Assembly (NCBI RefSeq): GCF_024449095.1
Contig: NZ_CP024628.1
Location: 372,001-436,000 of the forward strand
Source of the DNA: Vibrio coralliilyticus
Lineage (GTDB): Bacteria; Pseudomonadota; Gammaproteobacteria; Enterobacterales; Vibrionaceae
Length of the DNA: 64,000 bases
Direction of reading: 5' to 3'
Positions 7,644-16,412 of this stretch are shown in pieces. Within the stretch, counting starts at the first letter, position 1, and each line of letters starts with the position of its first letter. The translations under genes and the position numbers were made by a program. The notes beneath the pieces are model-generated. The model had not been told where the DNA came from. It made no database searches and saw nothing but the letters and a program-made list of their open reading frames with translations.

Positions 7644-8501
7644 TTATGGCTTTAGTTTTAGTACCTTGTCGATGTCATCGGCACTATGGCGCTCTGGTAA
7701 TTGCTCCCATTCTTCACCCATAGTACGGTTGACGATACGACCACGTTGAACGGCTTCACGAGCTTCAATCTGTTTTGCCCAACGCACAACATTCTCATAG
7801 GTATGGACCTGTAAAAACTCAGCGGCATCGTATGCCTTGCCTAACACCAGATTGCCATACCATGGCCAAATCGCCATATCGGCAATTGTATATTCCTCAC
7901 CCGATACGTAAGTGTTTTTGGCAAGTTGCTTATCCAACACATCTAACTGGCGTTTTACTTCCATAGCAAAGCGGTTAATCGGATATTCTTGTTTTTCATC
8001 AGCATAAGCATAGAAATGACCAAACCCGCCGCCTAAAAATGGGGCAGAACCTTGCGCCCAGAATAGCCAGTTAAATGTTTGTGTTCTAGCTGGGCCACTT
8101 TCAGGTAAAAACACACCGAACTTCTCAGCAAGGTGAACCAGTATCGATGCCGATTCAAACACGTTAATTGGCTCATCACCCGACTTATCCACTAAAGCAG
8201 GAATTTTTGAGTTTGGGTTTACCGAAACAAACCCCGATGAGAATTGGTCAGAGTCACCGATATTAATGATATGAGCATCATATTCTGCTTCTTGAATACC
8301 ACGTGCTAAAAGCTCTTCAAACATAATGGTAATTTTTTGACCATTTGGCGTGCCTAATGAGTAAAGCTGAAATGGGTGCTCACCAACGGGCAGTTCTCTT
8401 TCAAATCTTGCTCCTGCTTCTGGACGGTTTATATTTGCCCATTGATTACCTGAACTTGGTTCATTTTTCCATACTTTAGGCGGTACGTATTCGTGAGTCA
8501 T
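7644..8501 (-). CDS. yghU: Glutathione-dependent disulfide-bond oxidoreductase YghU
   Basis: The 285-residue protein aligns end to end with E. coli YghU: VWKNEPSSGNQWANINRP N-terminal extension, PFQLYSLGTPNGQKITIMFEE thioredoxin-like domain, VNPNSKIPALVD (cis-Pro), FESASILVHLAEKFG, then the helical GST C-terminal domain with YTIADMAIWPWYGNLVLG and the RGRIVNRT tail. YghU enzymes bind two glutathiones and reduce disulfides in the cytosol, with low classical transferase activity. It stands alone, convergent with the ECF42 gene. No regulatory site was recognised upstream. Confidence 0.92.
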   Translation of the reverse strand: MTHEYVPPKVWKNEPSSGNQWANINRPEAGARFERELPVGEHPFQLYSLGTPNGQKITIMFEELLARGIQEAEYDAHIINIGDSDQFSSGFVSVNPNSKIPALVDKSGDEPINVFESASILVHLAEKFGVFLPESGPARTQTFNWLFWAQGSAPFLGGGFGHFYAYADEKQEYPINRFAMEVKRQLDVLDKQLAKNTYVSGEEYTIADMAIWPWYGNLVLGKAYDAAEFLQVHTYENVVRWAKQIEAREAVQRGRIVNRTMGEEWEQLPERHSADDIDKVLKLKP

Positions 8502-8648
8502 TGTTCTTCCTTATCCAAAAATGATATCCGGCACTAGTTTAGATGGTGGTGGTGTGAAGAGATAAAAACCCTCCATTATCAGATTATTAGAACCTTTGGT
8601 TATTGCAAATCGGTTAATTGAATAAGGGGTTGCTAATGTAGATAGACT

Positions 8649-8683
8649 ATAGAGGAGCAATCAACTGATATTGCCCCCTCTAT
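8649..8683 (-). terminator. Possible terminator hairpin after HAD gene
   Basis: An imperfect stem (ATAGAGGAGCAAT against ATTGCCCCCTCTAT, one bulge) lies just past the HAD phosphatase stop on the minus strand. There is no T-tract, so termination is uncertain. Confidence 0.35.
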
Positions 8684-8694
8684 CTGTGGTGTGG

Positions 8695-9342
8695 CTAAGC
8701 TTGCTTAAGATGTTCAAGTGCAGAGTGTAGCGAGGGAAGAATATAATGCCCTAACGCCTTTACGTCTGCACAAGGCTCCACCAAGTCGGGAATTTGATAA
8801 GTGGTCATGCTGGCAGCGACCGCACTTTTGACTCCATTATTGGAGTCTTCGAATGCAATACAATGCTGAGCTTGGACATTGAGACGGTCGGCGGCGAGTA
8901 GGTAAATTTCCGGATCGGGTTTACCAACTGAAACTTCACAGCCACAGGTTAGACCATCGAAATATTGGTCTAAGCTTGCCAAGCGCAATTTAACCTCTGC
9001 GATATCACGGTGAGTCGAGGTGGCAACCGCCGTCGGAATTTGGTTCTCTCGTAGCCATTTCAACAGTTCGACTACGCCTTCTTTCACTGGTATTGGTTGG
9101 TGTTTGACAATAGCATCATAATTACGACGCCATTCATCATGAAGCTTATCAAGATCGTCTCCATAGGCGGCACGAAAGATCTTTTCTATACCGGCAGCAT
9201 TACGCCCGATGATTGAGAGATAGACGTCTTCATAAAAAGGTAGGTTGACGTTAACACAAGCTTGTTTGAATACGCGCATGCATACACGTTCTGTGTCTAA
9301 CAGTAGGCCATCCATATCAAAGATAGCGGCTTGAATTTTCAT
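8695..9342 (-). CDS. HAD-superfamily (subfamily IA) phosphatase/phosphoglucomutase-like
   Basis: This 215-residue cytosolic protein has HAD motif I DMDGLLLDT (Asp nucleophile and second Asp), motif II in VATSTH, motif III lysine in SVGKPDPEIY, and motif IV FEDSNNGVKSA. The helical cap between residues ~15 and 85 is of the C1 type shared by beta-phosphoglucomutases and small sugar-phosphate phosphatases. The substrate cannot be told from sequence; it lacks the near-perfect beta-PGM signature that the protein at 39490-40122 has. It stands as a single gene between yghU and the amylase, both on the same strand. Confidence 0.85.
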   Translation of the reverse strand: MKIQAAIFDMDGLLLDTERVCMRVFKQACVNVNLPFYEDVYLSIIGRNAAGIEKIFRAAYGDDLDKLHDEWRRNYDAIVKHQPIPVKEGVVELLKWLRENQIPTAVATSTHRDIAEVKLRLASLDQYFDGLTCGCEVSVGKPDPEIYLLAADRLNVQAQHCIAFEDSNNGVKSAVAASMTTYQIPDLVEPCADVKALGHYILPSLHSALEHLKQA

Positions 9343-9487
9343 AGGTACAGCTTAATCCTTAACAGTTAGGAAGCCCATTCTGGCACACATCATAATTATA
9401 GTAAAAGTGCTGACCTAGACGTGGGTTTGTTGAATGTGAAGGTTATAGGAAGGAAAATGATGAGTAGGCTGAGGGTGATTAAATAAT

Positions 9488-9515
9488 CAAAGGTCTGGTA
9501 TTTACCAGACCTTTG
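9488..9515 (-). terminator. Terminator after alpha-amylase gene
   Basis: Stem CAAAGGTCTGG/CCAGACCTTTG with a short TATTTA loop follows the amylase stop; on the minus strand it is followed by ATTATTT. Confidence 0.65.
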
Positions 9516-9530
9516 TCATTTTAACGGAAA

Positions 9531-10928
9531 TTACAGCATCCACATTCTTGCTGTGCGTGCTGGAATGTTAAACGTATGGTTGCGCGAACTCACGACAGTG
9601 GTATCTCCCGTTAGCGTGTCTTTGTACGAAACGTTCCAATTGAACTCGTGTTGGTACGTATCCACAGTAACGGATTTCGCATCGCCACACTTGTTGATGC
9701 CGACTACGCCTTCCTTACCACGTTTGAAGACCAGCGTGCACTGGTCGCTGTGTAAGACGGTCATTGATTTACCCTGCATCGAGTTGTGGAACTTGAGCAT
9801 GTTAATCATAGTGGCGTCTTTCCAGACGTCAGCCCAGCGACCATTATCTCTATCTTCGCTATCTGGTAGCTCATCACTATAGACAAGTGGCGTACCACCG
9901 TCTTTACCCAAAACGTATGCGTAAGCTAGCTGTTCATCCTTAGGATCCATGATTTGATAACGGAAGCCATCATTGGTTGGGATGTCATGAGTCACGGTGA
10001 AGGTAATGGCGCGTGAGTCCTCTAACGCTTGACCGTAGGCTTGAGGATCATGAAGTTGGTTTAATCCGCCACCGAAAGAGAAAGCGCCACGAATAGAAGC
10101 GAACAGAGGGAAATCGTAAGCGGCGTGATTGGTATTATTCAGGTAAGGTGCCAAAAAGGCTTCATAGCCACTGTCGCCCTTACCACCACTGGTAATGACT
10201 TCACCGAAAACATGCATTCCAGACGTAATATCTGATGTAAAAATCTGATCGATCTGGTACTGACTCATGTGTTTGACAGCATCGATGCGGAAGCCTTTAA
10301 TTCCCATCGATTTGAGTGCCTGAAGGTATATCTTCTGTTGTGACACTACCCAGTTGTTTGGATCTAAATCTGGTAATCCGGTATCGCCATTGTCACCACA
10401 AAGTCGCCAGTACTGAACGTGACCTGGGTCGTTCCAGTTGGTGATACAACCTGCAGCGTGGAAGTCATTGCCAGAGAACAGGTTTTGGCTCAAGTCGCCA
10501 AACAATGTCTGGTTGGCGTAATAACTTGAGCGTGCAGAGTAGTCGTTAAGCACATCGGTGCCAGGGTAATTCAGGTCACCGCGCTTTGACGCTTCGTTGG
10601 CCATATGATTCAGAACGACATCGGCATAAACATCTACGCCTTGCGCTTTAAGTGCAGCAATCATCGCTTCTAAATCTTGCTTATTGCCCAGAGGAGAATC
10701 GATAACACGAAAATCCTGAGGTTGATAACGTGCCCACCATTGGGTGCCACTTGACTTCATAGCGGGTGAAATCAGAACCTTTTTGAATCCGTTTGCGGCG
10801 ATTTGCTGGGCGTTATTCGTTACATCCGAATATTTCCAGTTGAATGCATGCAGGATTGCATCGGCATAAGTGACTTGCGGTACGCTGAGCGCAGCGGTGG
10901 CAGCGAGTAAAGTTGTTATTTTTTTCAT
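9531..10928 (-). CDS. Secreted GH13 alpha-amylase
   Basis: A 465-residue GH13 enzyme with a cleavable signal peptide (MKKITTLLAATAALSVPQVTYA). Conserved regions are DVYADVVLNHMA (region I), GFRIDAVKHM (region II with Asp nucleophile), MHVFGEVI (region III with acid Glu) and FTVTHDIP (region IV with His-Asp). A small C-terminal beta domain follows. It should hydrolyse internal alpha-1,4 bonds of starch or glycogen outside the cytoplasm. No starch-binding module is seen. It is divergent from an SgrR-type regulator across 258 bp, which suggests control by that protein. The start follows GAGAAA only weakly, but the signal peptide supports it. Confidence 0.92.
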   Translation of the reverse strand: MKKITTLLAATAALSVPQVTYADAILHAFNWKYSDVTNNAQQIAANGFKKVLISPAMKSSGTQWWARYQPQDFRVIDSPLGNKQDLEAMIAALKAQGVDVYADVVLNHMANEASKRGDLNYPGTDVLNDYSARSSYYANQTLFGDLSQNLFSGNDFHAAGCITNWNDPGHVQYWRLCGDNGDTGLPDLDPNNWVVSQQKIYLQALKSMGIKGFRIDAVKHMSQYQIDQIFTSDITSGMHVFGEVITSGGKGDSGYEAFLAPYLNNTNHAAYDFPLFASIRGAFSFGGGLNQLHDPQAYGQALEDSRAITFTVTHDIPTNDGFRYQIMDPKDEQLAYAYVLGKDGGTPLVYSDELPDSEDRDNGRWADVWKDATMINMLKFHNSMQGKSMTVLHSDQCTLVFKRGKEGVVGINKCGDAKSVTVDTYQHEFNWNVSYKDTLTGDTTVVSSRNHTFNIPARTARMWML

Positions 10929-11186
10929 AGGGTGTTTCTCGTTATTGATATTCAGGCTAATGATATTTTTATGGCTTGCTATTAGTAGTGCTCGAAATAG
11001 AAGACTGAATTACGGTCACATTCTGTAGGGGTCCAATTTATAAAATTTCTAGTAGAGTAGAACTTTGCAGGGATTGAGGTTGTTTTTTGAACGAAATGTT
11101 CGAAAGTTGTACAAAATGTCAGCTCGAGCACTTTTTTATAACGTTGACGAAACCGTCATTTATTATTTGTTGAGTTAAGGTGGCCA
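10929..11186. promoter_or_regulatory. Divergent promoter region between amylase and sgrR-like gene
   Basis: This AT-rich 258 bp gap holds the promoters of both genes. The only clear symmetric element is GAAC-GAAAT-GTTC at 11089-11101, flanked by further T/A symmetry, a possible operator for the regulator. No convincing -35/-10 pairs were fixed. Confidence 0.35.
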
Positions 11187-12845
11187 TTGAACGACGTAAG
11201 CTTACGCAGACTCCAGCAACTGCTTATAAAATATGAGGCAGGGAAAACATATCATCTGTCGATCGATGAACTGGAGATAGCATTATCAACTTCGAGAAGA
11301 AACACTTCTAATATTCTGAAAAGCTTGTCTGAGATAGGTTGGATCAGTTGGCTTCCCTCTAAGGGAAGAGGAAAACTCAGTCAGTTTAAGATCTTGCATA
11401 ATCTGCAGGGAGCACTAGAGCAAATCTTTTATAAAGAGCTAGAACAAGGGCGCTTTTCTTGTATTTCTCGTTTAATGGATCTGTATGGACACCTTGCGGT
11501 CAAAGCTTTGGCTGAAGCAACGTTAACACAAGCGAGTGTTAACGAGCGTTGTGATAGTTTGCTGATCACTGAATATCCATGGGTAGATACATTAGAACCT
11601 GCTAAGACGTATCGAATTGCAGAAATGCAGGTCATTCGTAGCGTCTATAGTACCTTGTTGACGCAAGATGAATCAGGCCGTATTCAAGCGGGGTTAGCAC
11701 ATAGCTGGAAAGTGGAAGGACGATTTATTCATTTATGGTTGCGGCAAGATATTATTTGCCACGATGGTGAAGTGTTAGAGGCCACTGATGTTTCCGAGTG
11801 TCTACATCGGCTTAAAGTAACGGATGGACCGGTTAAGTACCTTTTTGAACAGGTGATCGGCATACGCGTTCTCGGCGCAGGGCAAGTAACGATGGAGCTC
11901 CAGCAACCTAATCCCTTGTTTTTGCATGTTTTGTGTGTGGTTCATGCTTCAATCTATCGCCTAAAATCTACGTATTTCTCAAGTGGCCTTAGTACGTATA
12001 TAGGAAGTGGGCCTTTCTATCTGAAGGATTGGGACCGAGAGCGCTTGGTGTTGAAACGGCATCGTAATTACTATGCGCAATCAGCCTTGCTGGATAAGAT
12101 CACCTTGTCTTCTTCTTCAGAGCTGAGTGACTTTAGCCTCAGTTTCAATAAGGATGGAGATTGTGAGGAAAGTACGATTAATGCTTTGTCTTACCTTGCT
12201 ATCAATTTAAGGCCTGACGCAGAGGTCAGCCGAAACAACCTTCATCGGCTTGTTGAGTACTTGCGTCGCTGTCGCGCTAATCTGGACTCAGAAACGGTTG
12301 TTAATGATGTCAGTTTTACCCCTTGTTTGGAGCGTATTTCTGATGACGCGCCACCGCGTTTAAACGGGCACTTGGTACTGACCATGCCTCGACTGACCAT
12401 TCCATATCTCAAAAAGATCGCTAAATGGCTAAAGAGCACGATTCTAGAAACCGGGCTGACCCTTGAAATTCTCGAGTTAGAGGATATTAGCAATCCAAGC
12501 TCAGTCAGTGACCATGCCGATATTCTCTTTATCGAAGAAGTCATAGAGCAGCCTGAAGAGTTTGGATTGTATGATTGGCTTCTTGCCTGCTCCGGCCTGA
12601 AATTCATTTATGATCAAACAGAAATGAATACTCATTATGAACAAGTGAAGCATGCAATGAGTGATATTTTGTACGCTTATTCATTACGTAAAATTGAGCA
12701 GGACCTGTATGACAAGAACCTGCTGCTGCCTCTGTTCCATGGTAAAGAAAAAATCACGCGTAGTCTTGAAGTGCATGGCGTTGAAACAAGTAAGTCAGGG
12801 TTGAGTGAGTTCTATAAGCTTTGGATTGATAAGGAAAAACAATAA
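11187..12845 (+). CDS. SgrR-family transcriptional regulator with solute-binding domain
   Basis: This 552-residue protein begins with a winged-helix domain (residues ~1-100; STSRRNTSNILKSLSEIGWISW) of the SgrR N-terminal type, followed by a bacterial extracellular solute-binding family 5-like domain (GLAHSWKVEG..IHLWLRQDIICHDGEVLEATDV) that probably senses a small sugar or peptide in the cytosol. The start is a TTG at 11187, placed by AAGG just upstream and by the family N-terminus. In enterics SgrR answers sugar-phosphate stress through SgrS; here no SgrS is seen, and the gene faces an amylase gene, suggesting control of starch use. Target is inferred. Confidence 0.85.
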   Translation: MNDVSLRRLQQLLIKYEAGKTYHLSIDELEIALSTSRRNTSNILKSLSEIGWISWLPSKGRGKLSQFKILHNLQGALEQIFYKELEQGRFSCISRLMDLYGHLAVKALAEATLTQASVNERCDSLLITEYPWVDTLEPAKTYRIAEMQVIRSVYSTLLTQDESGRIQAGLAHSWKVEGRFIHLWLRQDIICHDGEVLEATDVSECLHRLKVTDGPVKYLFEQVIGIRVLGAGQVTMELQQPNPLFLHVLCVVHASIYRLKSTYFSSGLSTYIGSGPFYLKDWDRERLVLKRHRNYYAQSALLDKITLSSSSELSDFSLSFNKDGDCEESTINALSYLAINLRPDAEVSRNNLHRLVEYLRRCRANLDSETVVNDVSFTPCLERISDDAPPRLNGHLVLTMPRLTIPYLKKIAKWLKSTILETGLTLEILELEDISNPSSVSDHADILFIEEVIEQPEEFGLYDWLLACSGLKFIYDQTEMNTHYEQVKHAMSDILYAYSLRKIEQDLYDKNLLLPLFHGKEKITRSLEVHGVETSKSGLSEFYKLWIDKEKQ

Positions 12846-12876
12846 GTTAATCTTATTTTCTGATAGTAGATGGTTA

Positions 12877-12918
12877 ATAAAACATGCATTATTTCTACCT
12901 GACCCTTTCATGTTTTAT
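12877..12918 (+). other. Hairpin containing duplicated AAAACATGCA element (copy 1)
   Basis: ATAAAACATG and CATGTTTTAT can pair across a 22 nt loop, 28 bp past the SgrR-like stop. It includes AAAACATGCATTATT at 12879, which recurs as AAAACATGCACTATT at 14666, each about 151 bp before a paralogous lipoprotein start. It may be a weak terminator, a regulator site, or both. Confidence 0.45.
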
Positions 12919-13030
12919 GCCTATTAAAGCCTATACCATCAGCACGTGTTACCAATGATTACACATTAGGATGCATTGCTTTGTGCAGTGCAGTTTTACT
13001 CATAGGAAATATGTGTCAGGGCCTATTATC

Positions 13031-14614
13031 ATGACTTCCAAAATTATAGCTATCGCGACTGTTTCTACACTTTTGACTGCTTGCGGTGGAGGTGGTAACG
13101 GAGGAGAAACCTCGTCAGCCACATCGCCATCTTCTCTTCAATCTAAATCAATTCAAGGTGTTGCCATTGATGGTTACATATCAGGTGCAACTGCATTTCT
13201 TGATCTGAATTACAACGGTGAACTGGATAGCGGTGAACCAAAAAGTATTACCGATGCCAATGGTCGATATGAGCTTTCTCTATCAGGAGAGAATGCGGAT
13301 TGTATTGATTATGCGCCAATCGTGGTTGATGTACCTGTTGGCGCCATTGATGCTGACAACCCAAACACTCCGATCGAAGAAGCATATCAGCTGTTCTTTC
13401 CTCCAGTAAAGATGACGACTTCAGGTTCTGAAATTAAGTCAACGACTCCATTGACTTCCATGCTTTGGAACGAGATGAAGCTAAACCTAGATATAGATGA
13501 TAATGCTATGGGTAGTTGTGCAGACCTAAAACTTGCGATTCAGTTGCAAGGCATTACAGACAATAGTATCCAGGAATTAGAAAACGATGTAGCGAACCGG
13601 AACAACGTTAGTGTAGATCAGCTGTATAGTGACTTCATAAAAGAGGATGACAATGAAGTAAAAGCGCTTACACAGAAACTAATGCCAGTAATCAAGGCCT
13701 CTTATCGTGAATCAAAGATGTTAAGACAACAGAATCCGACAGCCGAAGAAGCTTACGTTAGTTACATTGTCCGCAGTGATGAGGATACCAATGACGAGCA
13801 GAACGACCAATGGTATAAAGTTCAAGTGACAAAGAGTGGCTCAAAGGTAGAAAGAAGAACATTTGACGTAACGAGCGAGCTTGTTGACCCTCAATTGATT
13901 GAGCATGTTGTGACATATACAGCCGAGAATAGTGATCTGTCCTATACAAGAGAGTACAGCCTGCGTAGAGAAACCGAGGGTAATCAAGAGTCTATAGAGA
14001 ATCTTCCCTTTAAATGTTCAATTAAACAAACCATTGAGGAAACTCATAAGCTCTATGCAAATTCATGGCTTTATTATGTCGTAACTAATCAATCTGCTAC
14101 TAAACAAGAATCCGAGATGGACGTTTGTCTCAATTATGATGTTGGTGGGGATGATTATGAGCAAACGGTAGAAGTGATGGCGGTTGATAATAGTCAGAAT
14201 CAAGGGACAGTCATTATTGGACATCGTTTTCATTATGATCAATATAAGGCCAATGCTGCATGGGTAGATGTGGATCCTACGTTGAACAACGTCAATGGAA
14301 ACTTGCTGGAAAGTTTTGTTCATATAGATCCCGATTTTCGTGAGAACGAGGGTTACGGTTCATTATTCTGGGTGAGATCGAAAGCAGAGTTTAGTTCGAA
14401 TGAGTCGTCACAAGTTATAACAATCAAGTACTCAGATGATGTCTGGTTTAAGGAAACTGATTACGATGATGGCAGTACAGTCTATGAGTGTTCTGAAAGT
14501 GAATTTGGTGAATGGAATGTATGTGGATATCAGCGTGCTTTTGCCAATAAATATAAGGTTCTTAACGATGATAGACTTCCGGTGCTTAAGGCTTTAGCAA
14601 CGTATTCACAATAA
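13031..14614 (+). CDS. Lipoprotein with prealbumin-like/Ca-binding-type repeat, paralogue 1
   Basis: The 527-residue product has a lipoprotein signal ending LLTAC (Cys18), a Gly/Ser-rich linker, then the segment QGVAIDGYISGATAFLDLN with YNGELDSGEP and DANGRYELSLS, which resembles carboxypeptidase-regulatory or SdrD-B-like beta domains with a DxNxNGxxDxGE loop. The rest is a large Asp/Glu-rich domain without recognised motif. I start at 13031 for the signal; the frame is open 60 bp upstream. It is a tandem paralogue of the gene at 14817, and an outer-membrane lipoprotein by the +2 Gly. Function unknown. Confidence 0.8.
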   Translation: MTSKIIAIATVSTLLTACGGGGNGGETSSATSPSSLQSKSIQGVAIDGYISGATAFLDLNYNGELDSGEPKSITDANGRYELSLSGENADCIDYAPIVVDVPVGAIDADNPNTPIEEAYQLFFPPVKMTTSGSEIKSTTPLTSMLWNEMKLNLDIDDNAMGSCADLKLAIQLQGITDNSIQELENDVANRNNVSVDQLYSDFIKEDDNEVKALTQKLMPVIKASYRESKMLRQQNPTAEEAYVSYIVRSDEDTNDEQNDQWYKVQVTKSGSKVERRTFDVTSELVDPQLIEHVVTYTAENSDLSYTREYSLRRETEGNQESIENLPFKCSIKQTIEETHKLYANSWLYYVVTNQSATKQESEMDVCLNYDVGGDDYEQTVEVMAVDNSQNQGTVIIGHRFHYDQYKANAAWVDVDPTLNNVNGNLLESFVHIDPDFRENEGYGSLFWVRSKAEFSSNESSQVITIKYSDDVWFKETDYDDGSTVYECSESEFGEWNVCGYQRAFANKYKVLNDDRLPVLKALATYSQ

Positions 14615-14665
14615 TGAGCCACTGAAAATAGTGGGTTAAGTGAGAAGGTCGGCCATTTGAATGAA

Positions 14666-14680
14666 AAAACATGCACTATT
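14666..14680 (+). repeat. Duplicated upstream element AAAACATGCAYTATT (copy 2)
   Basis: Matches 12879-12893 at 14 of 15 bases and sits at nearly the same distance (151 versus 152 bp) from the second lipoprotein start. It shows that the duplication included the upstream region or that both genes keep the same regulatory site. Confidence 0.5.
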
Positions 14681-14756
14681 TTGTCCCATTTCTTACGTGT
14701 TTTTCTAAATCTACAGCTGTTAGCATTCGCACTGCGTTAACCACTGCTATAACGCC

Positions 14757-14787
14757 ACGCGCCATTACACTCTAATGGCGCGTTTTT
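14757..14787 (+). terminator. Intrinsic terminator between the two lipoprotein genes
   Basis: Perfect 11 bp stem ACGCGCCATTA/TAATGGCGCGT with loop CACTC, followed by TTTTT. It ends only 30 bp before the next start codon, so readthrough or an attenuation role is possible. Confidence 0.8.
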
Positions 14788-14816
14788 GCCTTTCATTATT
14801 CATCGGGGATTTTGCA

Positions 14817-16277
14817 ATGAACCTTAAACTTATTGCTGTTGTATCCATCTCAGCAGGCCTAGTCGCATGCGGGGGAGGCGGCGACGGTGGTTCACCTAGC
14901 TCTAGTACTTCATCTCAAACACGAAGCCTTCAAGGTGTGGCCATAGATGGATACATCTCTGGCGCGACGGCTTTTCTTGATATCAATTACAACGGTCAGT
15001 TAGACTCTGGTGAGCCTAGTGCTGTAACTAATTCTGAGGGTAGCTATCGATTATCTTTGTCAGGTAGTAACTCTGACTGTATTGATTACGCGCCTATTGT
15101 TGTAAATGTGCCTGTTGGTGCGGTTGATGCGGATCATCCTAATACGCCGATCAGTGAGCCATACCAGCTTGTCTTTCCTCCAGCAATGACACTCAGTTCA
15201 GAGCATGAGATAAAATCTACCACACCTTTAACGACAGTATTGTGGAATCAAATTCAGGAAGACCTAAATGAAAGTGGTATTACCAGTTGTACCGGGTTGA
15301 GGTCTGCTGTAAATACGCAAGAGAAAGTGATCCAGAATGTTAAGGAGCACGATCATCGTATTGCGGCACGTTATAACATCGCAGTAGATAAGATTTACGG
15401 TGATTTCATTAAGGAACAAAATAAAGAGCTGTATGAATTAGCTCAGAAGATGATGCCCGCAATTAGGAAGTCATACAGTGATACTAAGGCACTTCAGCAG
15501 GTAAATCCTGGCGCTCATCAAGCCTATGTAGACTACTATTGGAAATACTGGGACAAAGATACACAGCAAAAAATCGACAAATGGTATAAGGTCAAAACAG
15601 TTTTAACTGACACTAAGCTAGTACACACGGAATACGAAGTCTCAGAAGACTTACAGACCGAAGTATTACTGACTCGTCATACAGAGCGAAATACGAAAAA
15701 GAAAGCAGGGTTTGACTACACTAAGAATGCATCATTATGGATTAATGAAGATAACGCCAGCTACAGCTGTGATATCACCGAGTCAATTGAGCAACTTATT
15801 CAACCCAACTCTCTGAAAACTTATCGTGTGAGTAATAGCTCAAGTACGCAAGAACTGGATTGGGATAGCTGCAAAAACAATAATGTGGGAAGCAATTTCA
15901 CCCAATATTTAGAAGTGATAGTCGTTAATAATTATCGTGATGGTATGTTACGCGCCCAGCATACTTTTAGTTATTATCCCGATCCTAAATATCCTGAATG
16001 GGTAAACGTTGAGCAGAAGATCGATAGTTTTAGCCGTAGCACTTTGGATCAACTAAGTTATATATCTTCAGATTTCAATGACGACTCAGATTACGGGGCC
16101 CACACGTGGGTGAGGTCTAAGCACTCCCAAGTGGCAGTGACACCGTTTAAATTTAACGGTATTGCAATTTCAAGAAACGCCATCGGTGATTGGTGGAAGA
16201 ATACCTATTACTATAATGGTACCTCTTCATTGGAGTGCTCTCCAGATAAAGGAAAGACTTGGTCAAAATGTAAGTAA
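14817..16277 (+). CDS. Lipoprotein with prealbumin-like/Ca-binding-type repeat, paralogue 2
   Basis: This 486-residue protein has a lipobox GLVAC (Cys18), a Gly/Ser linker and the same LQGVAIDGYISGATAFLDIN, YNGQLDSGEP and YAPIVVNVPVGAVDADHPNTP segments as its neighbour at 13031. Similarity is strong for the first ~150 residues and weaker but visible after that (DFIKEQNKELYELAQKMMP; WVRSKHS). I start at 14817 because the upstream frame lies inside a terminator hairpin. It is a tandem duplicate that has since diverged. It ends in a Cys-containing tail. Surface or periplasmic, function unknown. Confidence 0.8.
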   Translation: MNLKLIAVVSISAGLVACGGGGDGGSPSSSTSSQTRSLQGVAIDGYISGATAFLDINYNGQLDSGEPSAVTNSEGSYRLSLSGSNSDCIDYAPIVVNVPVGAVDADHPNTPISEPYQLVFPPAMTLSSEHEIKSTTPLTTVLWNQIQEDLNESGITSCTGLRSAVNTQEKVIQNVKEHDHRIAARYNIAVDKIYGDFIKEQNKELYELAQKMMPAIRKSYSDTKALQQVNPGAHQAYVDYYWKYWDKDTQQKIDKWYKVKTVLTDTKLVHTEYEVSEDLQTEVLLTRHTERNTKKKAGFDYTKNASLWINEDNASYSCDITESIEQLIQPNSLKTYRVSNSSSTQELDWDSCKNNNVGSNFTQYLEVIVVNNYRDGMLRAQHTFSYYPDPKYPEWVNVEQKIDSFSRSTLDQLSYISSDFNDDSDYGAHTWVRSKHSQVAVTPFKFNGIAISRNAIGDWWKNTYYYNGTSSLECSPDKGKTWSKCK

Positions 16278-16293
16278 TGTGTTTTGTTAGATT

Positions 16294-16315
16294 AAGCCCC
16301 TGATTGGGGCTTTTT
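16294..16315 (+). terminator. Rho-independent terminator after lipoprotein 2
   Basis: AAGCCCC/GGGGCTT stem, TGATT loop and a TTTTT tract follow the stop codon by 17 bp. Confidence 0.85.
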
Positions 16316-16412
16316 CTTTATCTGGAATCATTTAATGGGTGTTTGTAGTAAACCAAAGAGAAAATGTTTAGTAGACTGTCCACCTAATTATAAAGCTTAA
16401 AAGGAAATAGGA

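Noticed and set aside
14063..14323. 86-codon minus-strand frame in lipoprotein 1
   Set aside because: Low-complexity, Ile-rich shadow of an Asp/Asn-rich coding strand.
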